DNA of 50,939 nucleotides from Candidatus Eiseniibacteriota bacterium (GTDB lineage Bacteria; Eisenbacteria; RBG-16-71-46; CAIMUX01): contig JACKCR010000016.1 of assembly GCA_020633975.1 (NCBI GenBank), positions 1 to 50,939 of the forward strand. Direction: 5' to 3'. Below the pieces are notes generated by a model. It saw only the letters and a list, made by a program, of their open reading frames with translations, was not told where the DNA came from and searched no databases. Both the position numbers and the translations under genes were made by a program. Shown piece after piece: positions 8,960-17,497 of this stretch (position 1 is its first letter; each line of letters begins with the position of its first letter).

Positions 8960-9366
8960 CCATCCTCCAAGTCTATCGGGACTGAAGCTGAACCTGTTGT
9001 CTATTGGGTATGCGTGGATCGGCGGCGAAACCGGCGAAATCGTCAAGACACAGGGGGCTGATTCTCCGTCCGGTCCGGGCTCCAGGTCTCTGCTCGTTCA
9101 AAGTCTCGGTCCGCATGGGCGGTGGGGTGGCGTCCGGGCACGATCGGGCGCATGGGAAGTCATGATCCGCCTTCCTCGCCCTAGTGCGAGGTCGATGAAC
9201 GCGATCATCTCATCGAGTGTCCCCGTGGAGTGCAGATTCGCGGCCGCGAGGGACGAGTCCGCTCGGGACCGCACTCGTCCCTCCAGTCCGGGGCGAGAGT
9301 GATCTCGCGGAGGCAGACCTTGGTCGGGCTCTTGGACCAGGGTGTCAGTTTAGTCCCAAAGAGAAA
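8960..9366. other. Intergenic region, nothing recognised
   Basis: This is the region between the terminator of the CsgG operon and the start of the FN3 lipoprotein gene. Open frames of up to about 100 codons occur on the plus strand but lack ribosome binding sites and resemble no protein. It should contain the promoter of the leftward lipoprotein gene. Confidence 0.45.
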
Positions 9367-9394
9367 GGACGACCGCCTGTCCAGGCGGTCGTCC
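9367..9394 (-). terminator. Intrinsic terminator after the CsgG lipoprotein gene
   Basis: Two perfect 13-base arms (GGACGACCGCCTG and its complement) are separated by 2 bases. On the minus strand the hairpin is followed by TTTCTCTTT. It starts 64 bases after the stop of the CsgG gene and marks the end of the long leftward operon. Confidence 0.85.
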
Positions 9395-9458
9395 CCGTTG
9401 GAATCCTGCTCGTGGCTGCCTAGGACGGTGGTGTCGATCACTTCCCCCGGAGGGTGGA

Positions 9459-10229
9459 TTAGTACAAGTAGTACTCCTGCGGGGTGTTCTGAGCCACCAC
9501 CTCGACGGCCGAGTTGATGCAGGTCCGTATGGCCTTTTCCATGGGAGTGTTCGAGAAGTTCGAGAGTCCGCCGATGAGGTTTGCGCCCGTGACCCAACCG
9601 CCTCCGGTGATCTTGAAGTCTCGCGACTTCCCCTGAATCGAGTTGGAGTAGAGCACTTCAGCCGTTTCAGCGTCGATGATCCGGATGTCCATGGCGATGT
9701 GGGATTCCTTGATGCCCACGCCCACACCTCCGAGAATCCCGCCGACCAGGCCGCCACCACCGAACGACTTGCCTCCACTACCCGGATCCCAACCCGTCAC
9801 GGCAGCGACAACGATGATGTCGGCTCCCTTGACCCGGCCCTTCTGGGCCCTGGTGCTCTGATCCACGTAACCGGACTCGCCGAAGTCGATCTCTTCCTTC
9901 ACGTCTCCCCAGGCCGAGCGCTCCATCACGCGGAAGCGTCCGGACTGCATGAGAGAAGTCGTGAGCATGTCCTCGAGCCCGCTGAGATAGCCTTCTTCCT
10001 GCGAGGATACAGAGAAGACGGTTTCTCCCTCCGGTCCCGTGATTCGCAGCGAACCTCCACTCTGCCCAACCTTCCACTTGAAGGATCCGACGGCGACTGT
10101 CGCCTTGGGTCCGTTGTAGGCCGGCAGATTGGGCTGGAGATTCTGGCTCGTGGTCGTGGTGGACGTCATCGCGCAGCCCGAACTGAGGACGAGGGCCGCC
10201 GAGAGACAGGGGATCAGGATCCTACGCAT
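9459..10229 (-). CDS. CsgG-family outer-membrane lipoprotein, 256 residues
   Basis: The start is ATG 10229, preceded by GGAGGAGG nine bases away. The product begins MRRILIPCLSAALVLSSGC, a lipoprotein signal with Cys near 19. CsgG/HfaB features follow: YNGPKATVAVGSFKWKVG, the GLEDMLTTSLMQSGRFRVME block (about residues 88-107), KGADIIVVAAVTGW, a Gly-rich loop, SHIAMDIRIIDAETAEVLYS and FSNTPMEKAIRTCINSAVEV. CsgG proteins form the nonameric outer-membrane channel that secretes curli subunits; relatives such as HfaB anchor adhesins. No CsgA/B/E/F gene was recognised nearby, so the substrate is unknown. It is the last gene before a strong terminator and follows a set of envelope genes on the same strand. 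Confidence 0.9.
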   Translation of the reverse strand: MRRILIPCLSAALVLSSGCAMTSTTTTSQNLQPNLPAYNGPKATVAVGSFKWKVGQSGGSLRITGPEGETVFSVSSQEEGYLSGLEDMLTTSLMQSGRFRVMERSAWGDVKEEIDFGESGYVDQSTRAQKGRVKGADIIVVAAVTGWDPGSGGKSFGGGGLVGGILGGVGVGIKESHIAMDIRIIDAETAEVLYSNSIQGKSRDFKITGGGWVTGANLIGGLSNFSNTPMEKAIRTCINSAVEVVAQNTPQEYYLY

Positions 10230-10367
10230 GATTGGTTTCCTCCTCCGTCGGATGGTTGGTTCTTCCACCCGTCGTCTTTTTGTTCATTCGATGGTCCGGG
10301 GTTGTCGCGGGGTCCCGGCCAGAAGCCGGTACTTTCCTCATCCGCCCCATCGCCCTTCCGTCGTTCT

Positions 10368-10775
10368 TCACGTCGTTGCTCTGGCTTCGCAGGTGATCCA
10401 GTCCTCGACGCAGATCCGGAGATAGGTGCAGAGCCGCTCGATCCGGGCGTTGTCGGACGATTCCTCCTCCAGCAGTCCGCTCACGACCTGGAGAACCGTT
10501 CGGAGTTCCCGGATCCGGGAGAGAAGTTCGCCGGTGCAGGACTGGAGACCTGAACCGTCCCTGAAGAAGGGCGCCCACGCTTCGATCGCCGATACGTACT
10601 CGACGAGTGCGGGCACCAGTCGAACGAGAGCGGAGCGGCATTGGGCGAGTCGGGCGATCGGGCTGACGCCCGGACGATCAGGGTTCGCGATCTCGTGGAC
10701 TTCGAGGAGGGTACGCCGGTGGTCCTGGTCTTCCTGGTTCACGGCGACATCGATGTGGATGATGGCGGGATTCAT
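10368..10775 (-). CDS. Small helical protein, 135 residues, unknown function
   Basis: ATG 10775 follows GAGGAGGAGATC. There is no signal peptide. The sequence is predicted mostly helical (ARLAQCRSALVRLVPALVEY, GELLSRIRELRTVLQVVSGL, ARIERLCTYLRICVEDWITC), mildly acidic, with four or five Cys. A first segment (NPAIIHIDVAVNQED) looks like one beta strand. No family was recognised. Because it lies directly downstream of the secreted-looking 372-residue protein and has the size and charge of a secretion chaperone, that role is possible, but nothing in the sequence proves it. About 140 bases separate it from the CsgG gene. Confidence 0.7.
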   Translation of the reverse strand: MNPAIIHIDVAVNQEDQDHRRTLLEVHEIANPDRPGVSPIARLAQCRSALVRLVPALVEYVSAIEAWAPFFRDGSGLQSCTGELLSRIRELRTVLQVVSGLLEEESSDNARIERLCTYLRICVEDWITCEARATT

Positions 10776-10865
10776 GATCTCCTCCTCTCTCTTGTTCTGG
10801 TGACGAGTCCCCCTCGATGGGGTGCTGCCACTTCAGGCGAGGAGGCGGAGTTATCGCAGGGGGCG

Positions 10866-10906
10866 GCTCGCCGGGGACCCGGGGAGGAAACGGGTCCCCG
10901 GCGGGC
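10866..10906 (-). terminator. Strong GC-rich hairpin just after the 372-residue gene
   Basis: Sixteen-base arms with one mismatch (10866-10881 and 10891-10906) enclose a 9-base loop, starting 11 bases after the stop codon on the minus strand. No T-run follows, so it may be a partial terminator or an mRNA 3' stabiliser rather than a full intrinsic terminator. Confidence 0.5.
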
Positions 10907-10917
10907 CTTCGAATCGA

Positions 10918-12036
10918 CTAGTCGTAGCGCTCCGACGGGGTCGGGATCTCGTAGCGAACGACCGAGCCGTTCTTCAGCTTGAGTTCGACCACGACGCCCT
11001 CGGGGAACCTGCCACCCGGACGGTCGAACCGGAAGTGTTCCCGCCCACCGTTGCCATATCCATTTGAACGACCCTCGGCGAGTACCGCGCCCGATCCGTC
11101 CTGGATCTGAAGCGACGACACCTGATGCGCGTACTCCTTGGGGACGAGAACCACCAGATTTCCGTTGCTCTCGGACTCTGGCTTCCAGAGGAAGCCGTCC
11201 GGTCCATCGACTTTCTGACCCTGGGGGGACTTGGTCGACTGGGCCGCGAGAGAGCGCGGCTCCGCCCGATCGATGCCGGACCGGAAGCGGGCGAGCTGAC
11301 GGTTTGCGCGCTCGAGGGCATCCGAGATGGACGCCGTTGCCTTGGTCGGATCCCCGGGTCCACCGCGATCGTCGTAGAGGAGCGATCCGTTGTCGTCGAG
11401 CTGGGCGGCCCGGAAGGCTTCTCCGTTGATCTTCTCGGCGGCCGACCCGTCGATCTCACCGTTCTCGGACAGCGTCCGGAGGGCATTCTGGGCCGCCTCT
11501 TCCACCGGAACGTACCCGTCGCCTCGTCGCAGCCTCTGCTTCTCGGACTGGAACTCCTCGGCGAAGGCCTTCGCTGCCTCAGGGCCCGCCGTTTCTCCGA
11601 TACGTTGCTCGAGGATCGCGGCATAGAGCTGCTCCTCACTGACTTCTCCCGTACCAGGGAGTTTGCCAGCGAGACCGGAAGGATCGATCGTCGACCCGGA
11701 AGATGCAGCGCCATCTAGGGATACTCCGGTGGCAGTGGTGCCCGCACCACTGCCCTCGATGGCAGAGAGGATCCACTGCACGACCTTCTTCATCACCTCA
11801 CTCGCGTCCTGTCCGCTCGCACTCGAGAGCGATTCTGCCGTGTCGAGGATGTTCCTGCCGAGATCGATCACGTCCCGGGAGCTGCCACCAAGACCCTGGG
11901 CGTCACTTCCGTTGGAGGTTTGTGAACGCGTGACGTCGACCGCAGTCCCGTTCGATCCGGTCTGCACGCTCCGCATGGCTGGGTTGAACTGCGTAGGGCG
12001 GTTCTCGATCCGCGTTGCCCCATTGTCCACTCGCAT
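10918..12036 (-). CDS. Secreted-looking protein with Ser/Asn/Gln-rich N-terminus and C-terminal beta domain, 372 residues
   Basis: ATG 12036 is preceded by GGAAGGAG 10 bases away; the open frame extends upstream without a better start. There is no Sec signal. Residues 1-55 are Ser/Thr/Asn/Gln/Gly-rich and disordered, as in substrates of signal-less secretion systems. Residues 55-100 are helical (RDVIDLGRNILDTAESL, VMKKVVQWILSAIEG). Around 205-255 is a conserved-looking block (AFRAAQLDDNGSLLYDD, then RGGPGDPTKA). Residues 282-372 form a beta domain with FLWKPESESNGNLVVLVP and GGREHFRFDRPGGRFPEG; I believe similar C-terminal modules occur in other bacterial exported proteins but cannot name the family. 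It sits within the kinase/CsgG operon and is followed by a hairpin and the 135-residue helical protein. It is a candidate substrate of the system. Confidence 0.75.
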   Translation of the reverse strand: MRVDNGATRIENRPTQFNPAMRSVQTGSNGTAVDVTRSQTSNGSDAQGLGGSSRDVIDLGRNILDTAESLSSASGQDASEVMKKVVQWILSAIEGSGAGTTATGVSLDGAASSGSTIDPSGLAGKLPGTGEVSEEQLYAAILEQRIGETAGPEAAKAFAEEFQSEKQRLRRGDGYVPVEEAAQNALRTLSENGEIDGSAAEKINGEAFRAAQLDDNGSLLYDDRGGPGDPTKATASISDALERANRQLARFRSGIDRAEPRSLAAQSTKSPQGQKVDGPDGFLWKPESESNGNLVVLVPKEYAHQVSSLQIQDGSGAVLAEGRSNGYGNGGREHFRFDRPGGRFPEGVVVELKLKNGSVVRYEIPTPSERYD

Positions 12037-12130
12037 GGGTCTCGTACTCCTTCCGTGTGTGTCGTGGTAGGTCTTATACATTCTGTACAGCATCAGAGGT
12101 TCGATCCGAAGATCCAGCTTGTCGCGGGCA

Positions 12131-13165
12131 TCAGCGAGTTTCCACAGAAAGAGCCTGATTTCCTCCTGCTGGCGCGTACGGGAACTCGTCGAGCGCCTCC
12201 TTGGCTTGCTCGAACTCGGGATCCTCTTCGAGGGCAGCGACGAGTGACTGGTATCCCTGATCGATCTCGCCAAGTGCGAGTTGGTCGAGCGCCTTGCCGT
12301 AGTGGTACCAAGCCTGATACCGGTTCGAGCTTCTCCTGGGTGCGTTGATATGAACGTCGAGCTCCTTCGCCACGTCACGGGAAAGTGCGTCGATCAACTC
12401 CACGGTCTTGTCGAGGTCGCCTCGGACTGATTTGTCTGAGCCGCCCAACAGGTAACTGGTCTCGGTTTCGGCGATCCTCACGAAGACCTCGGAGTCCTTG
12501 CCGAGCTTGGTGAACTCTCCAAAGATCATGATCTGTGCGCCCGCGAGCCGACCAGCGCAAACCCGTGTATCGGGCGACTGCTTCTCACAGAGGTCGAGTT
12601 CTCTCAGGATGTAGTCGATTCGTTCCCTCTCGACGAGTCGAAGCTCCGTCGCGCCGGCGAGAGCGGTCTCGAACTTGCGGGCGAGAGTGGCGCCAAGTCC
12701 GTCCCAGTTCGCTGCCTCGGGGCCGACGACTCTGTTCTCGAAGTCGAATACGCAGATGGTCTTGAGCCCGGGTCGTGGCCTGAGTTCGGCTCCGAAGACG
12801 GCAAGGTAGTGTGGCCAGAGCACTCGGTGCAGCTGTCCGTCGAGCTCGTAGTTTGGATCCTCTTCACGAAGTGTCTCCAGTAACCTCCGGGCCTCGAGAG
12901 GCCGGCCGGCATGGACCTGCGCCTTCGCCATGAGGAGAAGGATGTCTCGCCTCGACACCGGATCGAGAGACGAGCTGGCCAAGAGCTCATCGCTCAAACG
13001 TATACACAACTCAGGATCCGTTCTGTAGGCGGCGACGACCTGTCGAAACTGCCCATCCGGCTCTGCCGCCCGGGCAGGACTCATGCCTGGCAGGGGAGGT
13101 GGAGCTGGGATCGTGGAGAGAGACCCCAGGAGAGCGAGTGCTACGATTGTCGAACGTCTGTTCAT
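12131..13165 (-). CDS. CsgG/FlgO-like domain protein with C-terminal TPR, exported, 344 residues
   Basis: I place the start at ATG 13165, nine bases after GAGGAG. An ATG at 13174 overlaps the kinase stop (ATGA) but lies too close to that site. The product begins MNRRSTIVALALLGSLSTIP with a Sec signal ending near PARAAEP. Residues about 40-110 are helical repeats (DPVSRRDILLLMAKAQVHAG). A CsgG/FlgO-like alpha/beta domain follows (KTICVFDFENRVV, LGATLARKFETAL, LRLVERERIDYILRELDL, GAQIMIFGEFTKLG). The C-terminus has a TPR-like pair (ALDQLALGEIDQGYQSLVAA). The motif RxVERxRIDxILREL is shared with the 16067-17497 protein, so the two are paralogues. Location is presumably periplasm or inner leaflet of the outer membrane. 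It follows the kinase gene within the operon. Confidence 0.8.
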   Translation of the reverse strand: MNRRSTIVALALLGSLSTIPAPPPLPGMSPARAAEPDGQFRQVVAAYRTDPELCIRLSDELLASSSLDPVSRRDILLLMAKAQVHAGRPLEARRLLETLREEDPNYELDGQLHRVLWPHYLAVFGAELRPRPGLKTICVFDFENRVVGPEAANWDGLGATLARKFETALAGATELRLVERERIDYILRELDLCEKQSPDTRVCAGRLAGAQIMIFGEFTKLGKDSEVFVRIAETETSYLLGGSDKSVRGDLDKTVELIDALSRDVAKELDVHINAPRRSSNRYQAWYHYGKALDQLALGEIDQGYQSLVAALEEDPEFEQAKEALDEFPYAPAGGNQALSVETR

Positions 13166-13170
13166 GATTC

Positions 13171-14880
13171 TCATCTCCTCGATTCGACGAGGTCGTTCGA
13201 CGGGCTGGGAGTTCCAACCTTCCGCGAAGACGCCTCTGTCATCCTGAAAGCACATTGAAGGTTTCTGTCGGTCGAAACCTGCAGCCTTGCAGTCTTCGGT
13301 TCGAACGACCAACCAGGAAGTAGAGGCTCAACGACTACGCGGTCACCAGGTGTGGCCTCGATCGAGAGCCCTGGACTCCAAAGCGTGTCGAGTACGACCG
13401 TGTCGTTGCGCGAGACCCGAATCCGGGGTTCCGGGATGAACCACGGGTCCGACGTTTCGAAGTCGGTGATGAGCGCGTACTGCATCGGTTTCCTGGCCCG
13501 AACCGGAGCCTCTGGCTGCTCGCTCCGGAGTTTGGTGCGTTCCGACGGAGGATTGCTCCGGGCTGCCTCGCGTGAGCAATGCCGAGACTCGGACTCCTCT
13601 GGGTGGAACTCGTGCTCGATGGATGCGACGGAGCCATCGGGCCCCTTCGGTTCGGCGGCCCTCGCTGGCGGATCGATCTGCTCATCCGTCAGGTTGTTGC
13701 TGGCTCGCGCGGAGTCGGACTCATCGAGTGCCGGAGAAGGGCTCGGGTCGCACTCAATCGGCTGTGGCTCGGTGGTTGGCTCGATCCCTGTGGTGGAGGG
13801 CGCGACCCGTGGAACGTCAGCTCTCCTGTTCGTTCCGAAGTCGGGCTCCCCCGAATCAACGCGGTCGTCTGGAGACCACCAAACCAGACCTACGGTCGAA
13901 GCAGTGATCACGACCAGAAGGAGGATGGCGGCGGCGAGGCGTACGTATGCCACCCTCGGACTCGCCAGCGTCAGGGAGAATGGGCTGACCATCGTCCGCA
14001 GCCGTCGCAGACGCGGAAGGTTGTTCCCGATCCCGAGCGGCTCTGTCGAGAGTTCATCCAAGTCCGAGTCGGCGAGCACCTCGAGGACTTCGCGGCAGGA
14101 GCGTGGTCGTTCCTCGCGGTCGTCCTGCAACATCCGTTCGAGCAGGTCCTGTACCCGCTCTGGTAGTTCGACCGGGCACGTTGCGTTCGTCACGTCGAGT
14201 TTCGCTCCCCGACGCAGCCGGACTCCGAAGAGGACCTCGTAGAAGACCACCCCGAGGGAGTAGATGTCGGACCTGGCATCGAGCGTCTTTCCCTCGATCT
14301 GCTCCGGTGAGGCATACTGGAGTGTCAGGGGCGCCGAGTTGTCGGCACGTGTGAGACGCGTGTCTTCTCCGTCGAGTGCTATGCCAAAGTCGCAGAGAAA
14401 TGCGTGCCCTGAGTGATCGACGAGGACGTTCTGTGGCTTGATGTCCCGGTGGAGAACCTTGTGATCGTGGGCGGCGGCGAGAGCTCGCGTGATCTGGATG
14501 AGAACGCGAATCCGCTCTCCTTCGGTGCGGTCACCCAGAGCCCACTCCCTGAGATCTGTTCCTTCGACGTACTGTAGGACAGCAAGAGCGCGAACTTCTT
14601 TCTGGCCCTCCAGAAAGTCGAAGCACTGTCGGATGTTCGGGTGCTGTACTCGTGCGAGGATCCGTCCCTCCAAGCGTGCTCGCAGGAACACGTCGTCCGA
14701 GTGCGGAGAGTCCTGGGGGTACGCCTTCACGACGCGCGCACCTAGGTGCCGGTGTTCGGTGACGAAGATCAGGCTCATGCCGCCCCGGTCGAGGAGGCGG
14801 AGCGGACCATAGGCGTCGGGCAGACACTCTTCGATCTCCGAACGGATGGCGTCGACGCGCTCCTCCCCAAGGTGTTTCAT
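13171..14880 (-). CDS. Transmembrane Ser/Thr protein kinase, 569 residues
   Basis: ATG 14880 follows GAGGAGGATCG. The Hanks-type kinase domain spans residues about 24-270: glycine loop DRGGMSLIF, catalytic Lys52 in VVKAY, Glu71, HRDIKPQN (144-151), CDFG (163-166), SPEQIEG and SDIYSLGVVFYE. All catalytic residues are present, so it should be active. One membrane span follows (313-335, LAAAILLLVVITASTVGLVWW region). The external part is an acidic Pro/Ser-rich linker of about 140 residues and then a beta-rich domain (490-555, RIRVSRNDTVVLDTLW, TPGDRVVVEPLLPGWSF) that may be the sensor. It begins 9 bases after the beta-barrel gene stop, and its stop overlaps the region of the CsgG/TPR start. It probably links envelope state to cytoplasmic phosphorylation for this operon. 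Confidence 0.95.
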   Translation of the reverse strand: MKHLGEERVDAIRSEIEECLPDAYGPLRLLDRGGMSLIFVTEHRHLGARVVKAYPQDSPHSDDVFLRARLEGRILARVQHPNIRQCFDFLEGQKEVRALAVLQYVEGTDLREWALGDRTEGERIRVLIQITRALAAAHDHKVLHRDIKPQNVLVDHSGHAFLCDFGIALDGEDTRLTRADNSAPLTLQYASPEQIEGKTLDARSDIYSLGVVFYEVLFGVRLRRGAKLDVTNATCPVELPERVQDLLERMLQDDREERPRSCREVLEVLADSDLDELSTEPLGIGNNLPRLRRLRTMVSPFSLTLASPRVAYVRLAAAILLLVVITASTVGLVWWSPDDRVDSGEPDFGTNRRADVPRVAPSTTGIEPTTEPQPIECDPSPSPALDESDSARASNNLTDEQIDPPARAAEPKGPDGSVASIEHEFHPEESESRHCSREAARSNPPSERTKLRSEQPEAPVRARKPMQYALITDFETSDPWFIPEPRIRVSRNDTVVLDTLWSPGLSIEATPGDRVVVEPLLPGWSFEPKTARLQVSTDRNLQCAFRMTEASSRKVGTPSPSNDLVESRR

Positions 14881-14889
14881 CGATCCTCC

Positions 14890-16014
14890 TCAGAAGCGTA
14901 CGACTGTAGCCAGCTTCAGCTGCGTTCCCTTCCAGGACTGCGAGTCCGAGGGCGCCGCCTCGGTGGACTCTCTGAACTGCCCTCGGTAGATGCTGAGGTC
15001 CAACCGGAGCGAGCTCTTGGAGTCGATGCGCAGCTCCGCTCCTGTGTGCAGTTCCGTTCGCTTCGATCGGCCCAGTTCTCGCGCCCCGCGGCCCAGATAA
15101 CGCGCGTGGGAGAGGGACCCGTCGAAGGCGAGCTTGGTGCTCGCGTGCAGGAAGGCACCCAAGGTCAGGCTCTGTTCGTTCCCCCGGCCAGCATCCAATT
15201 GCATGCCCTCGGCGTTCGAGTACTCGCTCGGTTGTCGGAATCCGAATCGGAGCCATCCAGAGGTTCGCGTCCAGCGACGAAGCAACATCGTGTCGCCCGT
15301 CCAACCGGGGGTCGTCTCGATCGTGGTGCTTCCGTACGAACCGGTGCCGGAGTGAGCCCAACGGACTCGGGTACGCCATGTCCAATCCCCGGGCCGGTAC
15401 TCGGCGACGCCGGAGAAGGAGTAGCTGCTGCCTTGGTCGTAGTCCGGCCCTTGTTCGATGGGTTGGTAGGTCGACGGGTCTTGCCAAGCCGCTCCGAGCC
15501 CTACGGTCCAGTCCAGCGCCGGTGAGTACGTCCCTCCGAGTGCGGTAGAGAACCTGAGGCTGGATCCCGTGCTCCGTACGGGCAGATCGAGGAGAACGTC
15601 CTGCAGACTTCGGGTGATCGCCATGTCGCTCTCCGACTGCGTGGCGTAGCCGGTGGGAAGGTCGACCGTCAGCCTCGACTCGAGGGAACCAAACAGGCGG
15701 CGGCTCACGAAGAGACGCGTGTCGGTGGGCGCGCTCAGGCTCGATGAGTGGCGACCCCGCACGGTCAGGTAGCCGACGCGTATGCCGGCCCGCCACCCGT
15801 ACACCGCGTCCACCTGTGCACCAAGACGGTAGTTGAGACTCTGGAGTGACTCGGATCCCCAGCTCCTGGAGTCGACGACCGCTCCGAAGTTCATTGATCC
15901 GGCGCCCTGGGCCGAGCTCGTCCAGAGGAATGATGAGACTGCAATCGCGAACACGGACGAGGCGATCGAGCATGGCCGGAGGCAGCACCTCGCAGATCGG
16001 AACGACGGATTCAT
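14890..16014 (-). CDS. Outer-membrane beta-barrel protein, 374 residues
   Basis: ATG 16014 has GGAAGGAG six bases upstream; upstream in-frame Met codons have none. Residues 1-38 form a signal peptide ending near SSAQGAG. The remainder is a series of amphipathic strands with aromatic girdles (YRLGAQVDAVYGWRAGIRVG, FRQPSEYSN, TELHTGAELRIDSKSSLRLD), and the last residues are LATVVRF, the terminal Phe expected for recognition by the BamA machinery. About 14-16 strands would fit. It could be a porin-like channel for the neighbouring CsgG/TPR proteins or a structural barrel; family unknown. It sits 52 bases after the CsgG/TPR lipoprotein gene and 9 bases before the kinase gene. Confidence 0.8.
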   Translation of the reverse strand: MNPSFRSARCCLRPCSIASSVFAIAVSSFLWTSSAQGAGSMNFGAVVDSRSWGSESLQSLNYRLGAQVDAVYGWRAGIRVGYLTVRGRHSSSLSAPTDTRLFVSRRLFGSLESRLTVDLPTGYATQSESDMAITRSLQDVLLDLPVRSTGSSLRFSTALGGTYSPALDWTVGLGAAWQDPSTYQPIEQGPDYDQGSSYSFSGVAEYRPGDWTWRTRVRWAHSGTGSYGSTTIETTPGWTGDTMLLRRWTRTSGWLRFGFRQPSEYSNAEGMQLDAGRGNEQSLTLGAFLHASTKLAFDGSLSHARYLGRGARELGRSKRTELHTGAELRIDSKSSLRLDLSIYRGQFRESTEAAPSDSQSWKGTQLKLATVVRF

Positions 16015-16066
16015 GGAGGACTCCTTCCTTTCACGTTCTACAGATTGTTTGTGTACCCGGAGGCCG

Positions 16067-17497
16067 CTAGCGTCCCGGAGCTCCTGGAGGTCCGGGAATG
16101 CCACCTGCAGGTGTCGGATCCGGCTTCCATTCGATGTCCCCTCCGTCCAGCACCTCGTTTACCAAGTCGTCGGCATCCAGATCGTCGAGAGGGTTCGTAG
16201 AGTCATCTGCGTATGGATCGAGCGACGGGAGGTCCGGAGGGAAGTCCTCCGATGGTTCTCCGTTGCTGTTGTCTCTGGGGCCGGGGTTCTCTGCCTCCGG
16301 CGCGTCTTCCAAGTACTCCTCGTACCTGTCCACGAGTTCATCGGCCGAAGACATGCTTTCGGAGGAGCGCAGCTCGCCCCATGCCGCGTCGATGAGAGCC
16401 TTGTCTTCCTCCGCCGCCTTCCGATAGGCCGCTCGTGCGTCGGCATACTCCGCCCGACGTTCGTTTTCGAGCCCCTGTCCGTAGGCGAGGAAGGCGTCGA
16501 GGTTCCGGGTGCCCCGACCCGATATGCGGGCCCACTCCTGGGGCGTCAAGACACGGTCCCGCTGGAGCAGAACGTCCCTCAGTGCGAGCTTCTGAATCTC
16601 CCAGAACTGGTCGGGTCGGCCCTCCATCCGACTCGAGTAGACGCGAGCGGACTCTGTCTCGACCCAGCGAAGCTCCACCCGGACGGTTCCCGTGCCCAAC
16701 TCCGTGACCGTGCCGAAGAGGTAGGACCCGGCGCCGACGAGTCGCGAGACTCTTGGAGCCGTTGCGGGTTCGAGGTATCCGGCCGCCTGAAGCTCGAGTT
16801 CGCGCAGAATCGCGTCGATGCGGATCCGCTCTACGACACGAAGATCGCTGAGCAGGAGGCAATCCTGGTTGAGATCCGCTGCGAGCGCAGCGCCGATGCC
16901 AGACAGAGTGGGCGCTTGGGTGTCGTCGAATGCATACACGGCAACCGTGGAGAGTGACAGCCCCTGGCTCGAGTTCTGCTTCTCGAACTCTGCCGCCTTC
17001 GCTGCCCAACGCTCCGCCTCCCCCCTCTGCAGGAGGGTGAGTCGCTGTTCCATCTCGCGACGGAAGCTCGAGAATCGAGTCACCTGGGTGAAGCGTGAAT
17101 ACAGACCGATCGCCTCGGTGATCTCTCCCTGTTGTTCATGGAGAACACCTCGCCTGAAGAGCGCCTCTGCGTTTTTGGGTTCCAACACGAGGACTCGGTC
17201 GAAGACATCCTCTGCCTTGCGGGTCTCTCCGGCCTCTACATAGGCGCGACCGAGCTGAACCGCGATCCCTGTGTGGAAGGTCGTCGAGAGTTCGGCTTCG
17301 AGCGTGGGGATGGCTTCGCGGGTCGAGCCATCCGCGAGCAGCTGCTCTCCGGTCGAGCGGGCTCCGGCGCAGGCGAACTGGGAGCTGGTGAGTCCAAGCA
17401 CGAGCAGGAAGCGCATGCAAGAGGAACCGGGCCAGGCGCGTCTTCCACGGGCCTCGGGGAATAGGACCTCGCTGTTGCACCGGTACGCCGTGGTCAT
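16067..17497 (-). CDS. TPR plus CsgG-like domain lipoprotein, 476 residues
   Basis: The start ATG 17497 overlaps the stop of the upstream gene (ATGA) and has GAGGAGG nine bases before it. The hydrophobic signal (MRFLLVLGLTSSQFACAG) begins at residue 28, giving an unusually long N-region; Met28 has no ribosome binding site. A lipobox-like QFAC suggests lipidation near residue 43. Residues about 50-135 are two or three TPRs (ALFRRGVLHEQQGEITEAIG). A CsgG/FlgO-like domain lies at about 180-300 (LSTVAVYAFDDTQAP, LRVVERIRIDAILRELELQA, GAGSYLFGTVTELG), followed by a helical segment and an acidic Pro/Asp/Glu-rich tail ending IPGPPGAPGR. It is a paralogue of 12131-13165. The tail could reach through the periplasm or bind calcium or a partner. 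Confidence 0.8.
   Translation of the reverse strand: MTTAYRCNSEVLFPEARGRRAWPGSSCMRFLLVLGLTSSQFACAGARSTGEQLLADGSTREAIPTLEAELSTTFHTGIAVQLGRAYVEAGETRKAEDVFDRVLVLEPKNAEALFRRGVLHEQQGEITEAIGLYSRFTQVTRFSSFRREMEQRLTLLQRGEAERWAAKAAEFEKQNSSQGLSLSTVAVYAFDDTQAPTLSGIGAALAADLNQDCLLLSDLRVVERIRIDAILRELELQAAGYLEPATAPRVSRLVGAGSYLFGTVTELGTGTVRVELRWVETESARVYSSRMEGRPDQFWEIQKLALRDVLLQRDRVLTPQEWARISGRGTRNLDAFLAYGQGLENERRAEYADARAAYRKAAEEDKALIDAAWGELRSSESMSSADELVDRYEEYLEDAPEAENPGPRDNSNGEPSEDFPPDLPSLDPYADDSTNPLDDLDADDLVNEVLDGGDIEWKPDPTPAGGIPGPPGAPGR

Noticed and set aside
9459-10229. Calling this a curli operon
   Set aside because: Only CsgG-like proteins are present; no CsgA/B repeats, CsgE or CsgF were seen in the flanking genes.
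14531-15988. A 485-codon minus-strand frame overlapping kinase and barrel genes
   Set aside because: It runs out of frame through two genes with clear kinase and beta-barrel products and tight spacing, and is Arg/Pro-rich.
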